DNA from: Myxocyprinus asiaticus
Taxonomy: Eukaryota > Chordata > Actinopteri > Cypriniformes > Catostomidae
Reading direction: 5' to 3'
NCBI RefSeq assembly: GCF_019703515.2
Contig: NC_059348.1
Coordinates: forward strand, 22,554,156-22,618,155
Length of the DNA: 64,000 nucleotides
Made by a program: the position numbers and the translations under genes. Positions 37,307-47,015 of the stretch are shown piece after piece. Positions within the stretch are counted from its first letter, which is position 1; every line of letters starts with the position of its first letter. The notes beneath the pieces are model-generated. The model searched no databases. It was not told the DNA's origin and saw only the letters and a program-made list of their open reading frames with translations.

Positions 37307-38640
37307 AATAAAATGGCTTTTTTTCTCTCTGATTGTGTCACAACTCTAGTCTCGTTAAAGTGTGGGAGAAATGACACTGTTGCGATAGCGAGGAAAGAGA
37401 GAAAAAGCATAAAGAAATCAGATTCCGAAGTAGAGAAAAAATATATCAGAGCAACACCTGTGATTGTTTAAAATTTTCATAGCAATAAATCTACGCAAAT
37501 TATATTTAAAAATAACAATATTTTATAGAGTTTTAGGAAATTTGAGTGCATTTTTACATCCAAACTTGTTTAATTCAGCATCATATGTCAACTTGATCTA
37601 GTTTTAATGAACAGGTTAAAAGTTATTTAATATATACAGCCTAATTAATACAATTACTCGCAAACAATTCACATATATGACAGTTGTTACAAATATTTTA
37701 TTAGACGGGTAAAAATAAAGTGGTTGGAGCCGCTGCACAATACACGATGCCTGTCAACCAAACACATGTCTGATCGGCATCAAGTGTGTAAAAATCTTTG
37801 TTATAATGAGAACGATCTAATTTTGTTTTTTTAGCTGATTTTTTTTTTTAAAGTTTTGATGCCGACATTATGATGCACTGGCCCACCCAGGCCCATCCGT
37901 GGCTATGCCAGTGCCTGAATCAATCCTCGATGCAACAATAAGGCAATATAATCATACATTTAAATTGGACAGACCACCTCAAATTAGACTTAGCCAAAAA
38001 AAAAAAAAATGTCCTTGAAAAGTGAGTGATGAATAAATAAAGGCCTGTGACACTCAGGGCTCGATTCATTACCTTATTTTTTGCATTAAAAGATGAGCCG
38101 AAGGTAATAAATGAGTTTTAAAAAGGGCAAGCCTTCAGATATTAATCTTATAAGACATCTAAATGACAGAACATGGGAGTCACTCTATTAGCACTAAAGG
38201 AGGTGTCCACTCTCCTATGCTTTATGTAAGCCACCAAGGAAAAATTATTGCTAGCCTGAGGCAATTATTCCATTCCTGTGTCCACACCGCTGGATGCTCA
38301 AAATAGAGATAGGGGTTAAAAACTTCCTGATTTACTGAGGCTGGCTCCATACTTGGGGTCTGGAACACTGAGAGAAGAAAAATCTAAATGGCTGACCTGT
38401 AGGATGTGGTGCCATATACCAACAATGACTGATAAATAGCAATGAGGATTAGTGATGGATGTAACCTTCTGCGGTTAAGGTTGAACCTAATCGGCAAAAA
38501 CCAAGAGAATGCCATGAAGTGCTAGACAATTGCCACAGCTACTCGGGAAAGATCATAGAAGAACCCCTTCATGCCTGAAAGTTTACCGTCTATTGACAGA
38601 TGTAATCACAAATAGGGATGTCATTGTACCAGTATTTTAA
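37307..38640. other. No recognised feature
   Basis: AT-rich. An A-run lies near 37997-38009. Around 38040-38610 the sequence looks unique. A 'tagggatgtcattgtacc' word at 38613 resembles a hAT-type tip and is inversely similar to 'taccgttgcagccct' ending at 51629, without a shared target duplication. Confidence 0.4.
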
Positions 38641-38769
38641 GTGAACACAAAATAAAAAAAATAAAATAAAGGGATAGTTCACCCAGAAATGAAAATTCTC
38701 ATTATTTACTCACCCTCATGATATCCCAGGTGTGTATGACTTTCTTTCTTCACCAGAACACATCTGAAG

Positions 38770-38788
<19 letters not shown>

Positions 38789-38824
<36 letters not shown>
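38789..38824. repeat. AT microsatellite with A-run
   Basis: A poly-A tract (38769-38787) followed by (AT)n, in the left arm of the palindromic repeat. Confidence 0.9.
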
Positions 38825-38827
<3 letters not shown>

Positions 38828-38906
38828 AGCTCAGTAGGTCCTTAAAATGCAAGTGAATGGAGACTTCTCTTTTAAAGCTCCAAATCACAGACAGTCAGCA
38901 TAAACG

Positions 38907-39301
38907 TGTAATGATGGGGAGGCGGAAGCCGAGGAAGAATCCATATGCGGATGTTTATTCAAACAGTCCATCAAAATCCAAACACAGTGTCAGAAAAACA
39001 GGCAGTGAGGTCAAAAACACAGTAAAGCAGTCCAACCAGGCAAACAGGCAAAAGGGGAGATCCAAAAGAGAAGTCAAAACAAACAGGTCAAAACACTAGG
39101 CAATAAGGCAATGATATAAATGCTTGGTAAGGCAGATGATCTGGCAATACTTCGCAATATAGGAATGAGCATGCATGGCTTATATACTAGGCAAACAGGA
39201 AATTACATTACAGGAACTGATGTGGCAGGAAACAGGAAGTGACAGTTCAGAATTCAGGTGAGGGCTCCCTCTGGTGGGCAGGAAACCACTCAGATGTTAC
39301 A
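38907..39301 (-). repeat. 3' LTR of chromoviral Gypsy
   Basis: 395 bases. It carries an extra 14 bases near 39079-39092 (an additional 'aaacaggtcaaaac'-type unit) compared with the other LTR, consistent with slippage on a short direct repeat. Confidence 0.95.
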
Positions 39302-40507
39302 GAACCCCCCCCCCCCCCCCAAAGGAGCGACTCCTGGTGCTCGGCATGGACGTCCCCGTGGTGCTGGGCGGTCTGGCCTGGCTCGATGAAATTCCTCTAT
39401 GAGTGAGGGGTCCAGAATATCAGAAGCAGGTATCCATGATCTCTCCTCAGGCCCGTATCCCTCCCAGTCCACCAGGTATTGGAGCCGACCCCCTCTACGC
39501 CTTAAGTCCAGCAGCATGTTCACCCTATAAGCTGGCGATCCGTCAATGTCCAGCGGAGGCAGTGGTTCTTGAGACTCAGCGTTGGGATCAGCATTCAGGT
39601 GGACCGGTTTGAGGAGCGAGACATGAAATGGAGAGATGCGGTAGTTAGCAGGAAGCTCAAGCTGATATGTAACCTCATTTATCTGTTTTACAATTTTGAA
39701 TGGGCCAACATACCTTGGGCTGAGCTTCCTGCTCGGCAGACGTAACTTGATGTCCCTCATAGAGAGCCAGACCCTCTGTCCCAGTTGGTAGCGAGGATGT
39801 GGGCGCCGTCTTCGGTTAGCCTGGAGTTCTTGCCTTCGTACAGCTCTTTGAAGATGGACATGAGCGCTATCCCATACCCTCTCGCTACGACGTATCCAGT
39901 CGTTGACCACAGGAACAGAGGAAGGTTCGCCAGACCACGGAAACAAAGGAGGTTGATATCCTAGCACGCATTGGAATGGGGTTAGTCCTGTAGAGGCATG
40001 GGTTAATGAATTCTGTGCATATTCTGCCCATGGCAAGAACTCTGCCCACCGATTCTGTTCCCGGCTACAGTATGTTCTCAGATATCTACCGATTTCTTGA
40101 TTCAGTCTCTCGACTTGACCGTTTGACTGGGGTTGATATCCTGACGTCAGACTCACATTGATGTCTAATTGTCGGCAGAAGGCTTTCCACACCTGAGATG
40201 TGAATTGAGTCCCCCGATCAGAGACGATGTCTTCAGGTAAACCATAGATGCGGAAAACCTGGTGAAACAGGGCTTGAGCCGTTTCCATGGTGGTTGGCAG
40301 ACCCTTGAGGGGAATAAGACGGCAAGACTTGGCGAATCTATCAATGATGACAAGAATTGTTGTGAAATTTTCCGATGGAGGGAGATCAGTAACAAAGTCT
40401 ATTGACAGGTGAGACCATGGATGTTGCGGGATGGGTAGTGGTTGCAAAAGACCAGATGGCAGTTCCTTGGGGGTCTTCGATTGTGCACAAACTTGGCAGG
40501 CTTTCAC
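39290..40507 (-). CDS. Gypsy integrase with C-terminal chromodomain
   Basis: An open frame of 405 residues. It starts in the zinc-finger cysteines ([16 protein letters not shown]). It then has the integrase core with Asp in [11 protein letters not shown], Asp in [11 protein letters not shown] and Glu in [10 protein letters not shown], a GPFKIV..YQLELP C-terminal domain, and a chromodomain near residues 328-380 ([14 protein letters not shown].., [15 protein letters not shown]). All three catalytic residues are present. Chromodomain integrases direct insertion toward marked chromatin. The His half of the zinc finger lies upstream in another frame, so the full polyprotein is broken. The last codons run through the G-tract into the LTR. 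Confidence 0.92.
   Translation of the reverse strand: MKACQVCAQSKTPKELPSGLLQPLPIPQHPWSHLSIDFVTDLPPSENFTTILVIIDRFAKSCRLIPLKGLPTTMETAQALFHQVFRIYGLPEDIVSDRGTQFTSQVWKAFCRQLDINVSLTSGYQPQSNGQVERLNQEIGRYLRTYCSREQNRWAEFLPWAEYAQNSLTHASTGLTPFQCVLGYQPPLFPWSGEPSSVPVVNDWIRRSERVWDSAHVHLQRAVRRQELQANRRRRPHPRYQLGQRVWLSMRDIKLRLPSRKLSPRYVGPFKIVKQINEVTYQLELPANYRISPFHVSLLKPVHLNADPNAESQEPLPPLDIDGSPAYRVNMLLDLRRRGGRLQYLVDWEGYGPEERSWIPASDILDPSLIEEFHRARPDRPAPRGRPCRAPGVAPLGGGGGFCNI
39302..39321 (-). promoter_or_regulatory. Polypurine tract
   Basis: A run of about 15 C on the plus strand is a G-run on the element's sense strand, directly upstream of the 3' LTR. This is where the plus-strand primer is made in LTR retrotransposons. 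Confidence 0.75.
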
Positions 40508-40511
40508 GTAA

Positions 40512-41899
40512 TCAGTTACATCTGTTCATCGATGACCACCAGAAAGCGTTGTGGATTAATTTGATTGTGCGTGAGATACCTGGATGACCTGAGGTGATGG
40601 AGGTATGAACCCATTGCATGACCCGTTGTCGTAGTTCCTGGGGAAAATATTGTTTGTTCGGGGGGCACATAGCAGGCGGAGGATTTTGCTGCGTGGCTAT
40701 TTGGATCTCCTCCATGATGTCCCAGTTCACAGGAGCGATAATTACAGAAGAAGGGAGAATGGGTTCAGGAGAATGAACTTGGAGAGGAGGGTCATGGCAT
40801 CTGGAGAGGGTGTCTGCCTTGCTATTCTTACTTCCTGGGCGATATGTCACAGTAAATTGGAATCTTGAAAAGAACAGTGACCATCTGGCCTGACGTGAGT
40901 TTAGTCTCTTGGCACTCTTTACATACTCAAGATTTTTGTGATCGGTGATAACCTGGAACGGGTGAATGGCTCCCTCCAACCAGTGTCTCCACTCCTCTAT
41001 CGCAGCTTTCATGGACAGTAACTCCTTATTTCCAACATCATAGTTTCTTTCGGCAGAAGTGAGTTTTCTTGAAAAAACAATGCACACGGGTACAACTTAG
41101 CTGGTTGACCCTGACGCTGTGACAGTACTGCCCCAATTCTGCAGTCAGATGCATCCACCTCCACTACAAATGGGAGGTTAGGGTCAGGGTGTTTCAGGAT
41201 AGGTGCCGAAGTAAAACTTGACTTGAGTTTTGTGAAGGCGATGGTGGCTTCATTTGTCCACTTTAACTTGGATGGTTTCCCTCTCATAAGAGACATCAAA
41301 GGAGAGGCGATCATGCTGTAATTCCTGATGAAACGCCGGTAGAAGTTGGCAAAACCTAGAAATCTTTGAAGTTCCTTGATTGTGGATGGTTGGGGCCATT
41401 CTGTGACTGCCTGGATCTTGGACATTGTTTTCTGAACATGGAACTCACATTTCTCAACTTTTACATAGAGTTGATGCTTAAGAAGACAAGAGAGGATGTT
41501 TTGGACATGTTCAATGTGTTCAGCTTCTGACTTGGAGTAAATCAGGATATCGTCAATGTAGGCAATAACATACTGGTTCAAGATGTCTCTGAAGATATTG
41601 TTAATGAATGACTGAAACACAGCTGGCACGTTGGCTAGCCCAAACGGCATCACCAAGTACTCATAGTGACCTCTGGTGGTGAGAAATGCAGTCTTCCACT
41701 CATCACCTTCCTTAATCCGGATGAGATTATAAGAGCTTCTTAAGTATAACTTGGTGTATATCTTTGCTTCACGAAGTTGTTCCAGGGCAGCAGGAACAAG
41801 AGGGAGTGGATAGCAGAATTTCACCATCACGTTGTTAAGTCCATGATAATCAATGCATGGTCGTAGACCTCCGTCCTTCTCAACGAAGAAGAAACTGTA
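40512..41899 (-). pseudogene. Gypsy reverse transcriptase and RNase H, mutated
   Basis: RT begins [20 protein letters not shown] (about 41890), continues through [13 protein letters not shown] and the YIDD box (about 41560), and reaches RNase H ([15 protein letters not shown], about 41155). The first RT catalytic position reads [11 protein letters not shown], with Tyr for the expected Asp of 'LDLRSAYN' (41746). A frameshift near 41070 separates the rest of RNase H ([33 protein letters not shown]) and the integrase His motif. A 2-base deletion near 40522 breaks the join to integrase. Confidence 0.9.
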
Positions 41900-42911
41900 T
41901 TTCTTGACAATATCTTTGTTGATCAAATTCAGAGCAGCACCAGAGTCAATCAACGCTGTCAAGGTAATGGGACCATTTTTTGTAGTCAGCTGAACAGGAA
42001 TCAACAACGATTTTGAAATCTGAAGAGAGCATTGATTAACACTCACCCGTCTGGTAGTAGTGGTGGCTCTCCCGACTTTGTGTGGGCACTCGACGTTACG
42101 GTGGCCTGCTTCACCGCAGTAAAAACACAGATCATGTTGGCGGCATCGAATTCTCTCTTCATCAAATAGATGTGCATAGCCTATTTGCATGGGTCCTTGG
42201 TTGATGGTTGGTGTAGTGAGGAAGTGTGTGTGAGGCAGATGAGCAGATTTCCTCTTAGGATTGTTTCTCAATAGGTTATCTATCTTGATAGCCATAGTAA
42301 CAAACTCAGAGAACGTTAAATCCTCACCCTTGCAGGCCAGTTCCATCTGAAGCTCAAGGTTTAAACTCTGTTTGAAAACAGCCCTTAGAGACACATCATT
42401 CCATTCACTTTGAGCGGCAAGGGTTCTAAATTCAATAGCAAAATCTGCAACGGTACGGTTGTCTTGAGACATGTAACAATTGTGTGGAAATATCCTTTCC
42501 CCCCTCGGGATATTCAAACACATCTCTGAATAGTTGTAAGAAGTATGCAAAGGAGAAACGAAACTGTGAATCCGTCTCCCAAACCGCTGCAGCCCAATCA
42601 ATCGCTTTACCAGATAACAATGACATCAGAAAAGTGCATTTACTTGCTTCACTTTGAAACTGATCTCTCTGGCTTTCAACATAAATGCGTGCTTGTCTGA
42701 TAAAACCACGACATTGTCCTGCAGAGCCATCAAACTTGTCTGGCAACGCCAGTCTTACCATTGGTGGTGTAGCCGAAGGAAGCGATCAAATATAGTGGGT
42801 CAAATGATCGTTTGCCGACTGCAGCTTGTTGAGCTGCTCTTGGTAGTTCTTCAGCATTTCGCTCTGATAAGCGAACGCCGCTTGAAGCTGAGAAACTTCC
42901 GCTGGATTCAT
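41900..42911 (-). pseudogene. Gypsy gag and truncated protease
   Basis: An ATG at 42911 gives [20 protein letters not shown].. A single in-frame TGA (42786-42788) interrupts, then the same frame resumes [20 protein letters not shown].. A frameshift near 42500 moves gag into the frame carrying [20 protein letters not shown] and the knuckle [14 protein letters not shown] (42127). Protease reads [17 protein letters not shown] (about 41950) and then jumps to RT after ..IVKKY, so most of protease and the linker are deleted. Confidence 0.85.
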
Positions 42912-42927
42912 AGTAGGCGAAGTATTC

Positions 42928-43308
42928 TGTAATGATGGGGAGGCGGAAGCCGAGGAAGAATCCATATGCGAATGTTTATTCAAACAGTCCATCAAAATCC
43001 AAACACAGTGTCAGAAAAACAGGCAGTGAGGTCAAAAACACAGTAAAGCAGTCCAACCAGGCAAACAGGCAAAAGGGGAGATCCAAAAGAGAAGTCAAAA
43101 CACTAGGCAATAAGGCAATGTTATAAACGCTTGGTAAGGCAGATGATCTGGCAATACTTCGCAATATAGGAATGAGCATGCATGGCTTATATACTAGGCA
43201 AACAGGAAATGACATTACAGGAACTGATGTGGCAGGAAACAGGAAGTGACAGTTCAGAATTCAGGTGAGGTCTCCCTCTGGTGGGCAGGAGACCGCTCAG
43301 ATGTTACA
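42928..43308 (-). repeat. 5' LTR of chromoviral Gypsy
   Basis: 381 bases. The gag ATG lies only 17 bases inside it, leaving a very short leader. No TGG-type primer-binding site is visible there, so the priming mechanism is unclear. Confidence 0.95.
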
Positions 43309-43712
43309 AAACGTCATCCATACGACACCAGCTGTTAAATGAATGTCTTCAAAAGCAACACGATTACTTTTGGTGCAAAAAACATAAATATTTAAGTATT
43401 TTTTTAAACTCTAAATCATGCTTCCTGTCAACAGTGGTATGCACATGTGACGTAATCACATTGGCATTTGAAACATGCGAGAACTGATGCACGTGAGTCA
43501 CAGACGGAAGAGCAGCGCTGTTCACAAGTGAGTATGAGGAACGCTGTACAGTAGCTTGGTTGGTTTTGGTTTAGATCTGTATTGATCTGTTTCTTTACTC
43601 ACAATGGTGCGTTTGTGTGCTTATCCTGGATGTCTCAACTGAGTGGAGAATGTGAGATAAAAAAAAATATAAAAATTATTAAAAATAAATAAAAAAAACA
43701 ACAGCCAACATC

Positions 43713-44021
43713 TGTGGCGGCGGGGGCGTGGTCGAGCGTTCGTCCGGAGAGAGAGAAAGCGGTAAGGGTGCATACACCTGAGCCAGAAAATGACTAACAC
43801 CTGTTTCCAATTGCAGTAAGCTTGGGGAGAGCGGTATAAAAGGAACCACGCTAGCGGCAAGTGGGGAGAAGAGCTACCTGTCTGAAAAGACTCTGTTGTG
43901 TTGAGCTAATTTGTGTGAAGCTAAAAAGCGATTTTGAGTTTGTCAATTAAAACGTTATCTTTGAGTGGAAGAATCCAGTTCTCTGTGTGCTCCTTTCCCT
44001 TCCCATGTGAAGTTCTTTACA
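43713..44021 (+). mobile_element. Solo LTR, Gmr1-like Gypsy family
   Basis: Starts TGTGGCGGCGGGGGCGTGGT and ends CTTTACA, with the same internal blocks as the LTRs at 25453 and 28588 (ggagagagagaaagcggtaa, acacctgag.., gagcggtataaaagg). It is about 50-65 bases shorter through deletions. Flanking pentamers (acatc, ccatt) do not match, so the target duplication is lost or the borders have changed. Confidence 0.8.
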
Positions 44022-44860
44022 CCATTATTGTCACAACAACACAACCAGCCATGGTCCCCTACAAATATCCAAATTGAGTCCCAAGTCCTCATACAAAGCC
44101 ACAGTTCTTATTGCTTTCAAGTTTCTGAAAGTTCAGTAGAGTGAAAAATATATTTTAATTTCATGTTTGAACCTCAAAATGAGCAGTTTGCTTTTGGAGA
44201 ATTTGCATTTATGAATATGGTATTTTGCTAACAGAAAAATAAGTTTTATGATAAAAGCATCATTTCTTTTTTTGCATTCGTGAAAACCAAAAATGACATT
44301 TCTATAAGTAAATACAAAATTGGGATTTACATAACACTTAATGAAATCAAGAATGTCACACCAAAATTTCAATGTATAAGTACAATTTCAAAACAGATGC
44401 AAAGACGTTTCAGGGTTCTCTAAACAAAAAGATCAATAGAGCACTTATCTGGATAAAATCTATGAATCAGTTTAAAAGTTATTTCTTTCACTTTGTTACT
44501 TACAAGATAGTTGTGAGGTAAAGACCATAATTTCTTCCAAGGAATATTGCTTGCAATACCATTCCAATAAGGAATCACATAAGGAATAGAAACCAGTTCC
44601 TCCTGAAATAAAGCTCTGATTTTCTTATTATTTTTTTATATAGAATAAAAGACTTTTATCTACAAATATTTCACACAGATCCACTAAGTGATAAGAGAGA
44701 AAGTCGCAGGACAATACCCTTTGAAAAGCACAAGTACTCCTTGTGGTGCTGCATCAGCCACAATGGTGGAGAACGTGACATTACATCAGTATCATGGCAA
44801 CGCGAGTACATCACATGAGAGACCGCTTGAACTCCACCTTCTCGTCAAGCTTACCGGAAG
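44022..44860. other. Loop of the palindromic repeat, no gene seen
   Basis: AT-rich, without domain-bearing frames or RNA signals. Confidence 0.5.
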
Positions 44861-45098
44861 CGTCTGATTATAGTTAAAAAATACTTAAATATTGATATTT
44901 TTTTGCACCAAAAGTGATCGTATCACTTTAGAAGACATTAATTTATCCGCTGGAGTCGTATCGATGACGTTTATGCTGACTGCCTGTGATTTTTGGAGCT
45001 TCAAAAGAGAAATCGCCATTCACTTGCATTTTAAGGACCTACTGAGCTAAGATATTTTTCTCATTTTCTTCAAATGTCTTCTGGTGAAGAAAGAAAGT

Positions 45099-45285
45099 TC
45101 CCTATCTGTCACTCACTCGACGTTGGTGTCGATGTAGTGACACTAGGGGTCACTCTTGGGAGCCCGAGACACCTCTGGTCTTTGATAAAAGGCCAATGAA
45201 AATTGGCGAGTGGTATTTGCATGCCACTCCCCCGAACATACGGGTATAAAAGGAGCTGGTATGCAACCACTCATTCAGATTTTCT
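45099..45285 (+). repeat. Left inverted terminal region of DIRS-like element
   Basis: From about 45110 (gacgttggtgtcgatgtagt) to 45280 (cactcattcag) it is the inverted complement of about 51338-51500. The first ten or so bases are unique to the left end, which is why the internal complementary region is needed to regenerate full termini. Confidence 0.9.
45245..45253 (+). promoter_or_regulatory. TATA-like box in DIRS terminal region
   Basis: TATAAAAGG follows 'cgaacatacggg' and is conserved in the other left termini (2684 and 11260), about 280 bases upstream of gag. The inverted right end carries the same box facing inward. It is a likely promoter, but this is inferred. Confidence 0.5.
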
Positions 45286-45537
45286 CTTCGGAGCCGAACG
45301 GTCATGCTCATCGAGCTGAATAGCACTGTTCATTCACCTCTGCTGGATCTGACGGCGCATTTCAGCGGCTTCTCCCTCCTCTGCACTGGTGCACTGCAGA
45401 GAACGCCCCTGGGCGCTTCGGCAGAAAAACTAGAGAGTATATTTTCTGAAAGAGCATTTTTCCCCTCTAAAAGAGTATATATTTCTCTAAAAGAGCGCAC
45501 ACACGGAACGTCTTTTTAAAGACGCGTCTTTTTAAAG

Positions 45538-47015
45538 ATGCCTTTCCGTTCGTGTGTTATTCCTGGTTGCGGTCGATTTCTCTCAACTTCGGATGGTCAT
45601 GATCGCTGTCTTTCGTGTCTGGGCGCGACCCACACGGAGGCAGCGTTTATGAATGGCTCATGTTCTCACTGCGAGAACATGACCATGGCAACGTTGCGGT
45701 CGCGGCTTGCTTTTGTAAGAAAGCAAGCCACCCCAGCGGCTCCCCGCCTTGGTCCTCCTACCTACGGGTTTGAGGTCAGCGTGGCTGGCGCTGGGGGCGA
45801 TTTGGGGACCTCAATGGGATCGCCTCCGCCGGGTTCCCCCCGCGGACCTCCCATTCCCCAGCACGCTCGTCTGCCCCAATCGGGCTTCCGGATGAGTTCG
45901 CCGGCTCGTCGCACGGCGAGTCTGGCTTCTCGTTCGAGGCCCGCGAAGATGATGAGCTTTCGAGCGCAGCGTCGGAGAGCGGGCTTGTCCAGTCGGACGC
46001 AGAAGCCTCAGCTGGGCTTCCCCCTTCGGGGACGGTCGCCCAGTTACAGGCCGACGCCGAAATGACGGACATGCTTTCCCGGGCGGCCGCGAGCGTCGGG
46101 CTAGAGTGGAACCCTCCGCTCTCCCCTGAACCCTCGCGGCTTGATGATTGGTTTCTGGGCTCGCGGCGCCGCTCAGACCGGCCGCGCCCCGCTCCAGTGC
46201 CATTCTTCCCGGAGGTGCATGAGGAGCTGACGAAGTCGTGGGAGGCACCTTTTACTGCCCGAACCCGGCTCCGCAGTTCCCCCGCTCTCACTACCCTCGA
46301 TGGCGGGGCGGCCAGGGGCTATACGGCGATTCCCCAGGTGGATAAGGCGCTCGCAGTGCACTTATGCCCGCAGAGCGCCGCCACCTGGCGTGGACGCCCT
46401 AAGCTCCCCTCCAAGCCCTGTAGGCTCACGTCGTCCCTGACGGCCAAGGCCTACAGCGCTGCTGGACAAGCCGCCTCTGCTCTGCACGCCATGGCTCTCC
46501 TGCAGGTCCACCAAGCCAAGGCACTGAAAGAACTGCACGAGGGTAGTTCCGCCCCAGATTTGATGCAGGAACTGCGCTCGGCGACCGACCTTGCCCTCCG
46601 GGCGACGAAGGTCACAGCGCGGTCTCTTGGGCGGACGATGGCCACACTAGTGGTCCAGGAGCGCCACCTGTGGCTCTACCTGGTCGAGATGGGCGAGGCC
46701 GACAAGACACGGTTCATTGCTGCCCCCATTTCCCAGGCGGGCCTATTTGGCGACATCGTTGAGGACTTTGCCCAGCAGTTCTCGACGGTAAAGCAGCAGA
46801 CGGAGGCAATCCGGCACATCCTGCCCTGGCGCGGCTCAAGACCCCACACCCCGTCTGCTCGTCGCCAAGGGCGTCCCCCTGCGGTGACTGCACCGGCTCC
46901 GCCGCAGCCCGCCCCTCCGGCCCGGCCCCGGCGTGGAGCCCACCGCAGGAAGCCGACGCCACCCGTCTCTCAGCCGGCACCGAAGAACCCACGGAGGTCT
47001 TCGAGGCGCCCCTGA
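45538..47015 (+). pseudogene. DIRS-like gag, one frameshift
   Basis: MPFRSCVIPGCGRFLSTSDG.. with Cys/His pairs (C-V-I-P-G-C, H-D-R-C-L-S-C, C-S-H-C) at residues 6-45, typical of the DIRS first frame. Frame 1 is open to 46065. The real frame continues from about 45835, where one base is missing relative to the copy at 11114 (ccgggttcc against ccgggtatcc). It reads ..SDAEASAGLPPSG.. and ends in a basic tail ..KNPRRSSRRP at 47015. The role is presumed to be RNA binding and packaging. Confidence 0.8.

Larger units (their letters stand above)
38907..43308 (-). mobile_element. Chromoviral Ty3/Gypsy retrotransposon, young but defective
   Basis: LTRs at 38907-39301 and 42928-43308, both TGTAAT..TTACA as written on the plus strand, flanked by a perfect 5-bp duplication AAACG (38902-38906, 43309-43313). 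By eye the LTRs differ by about seven substitutions and one 14-base indel, which suggests recent insertion. Genes read on the minus strand: gag, zinc knuckle, protease, RT, RNase H, integrase with chromodomain. A nonsense codon, several frameshifts and a protease-to-RT deletion disable gag-pol. Confidence 0.95.
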
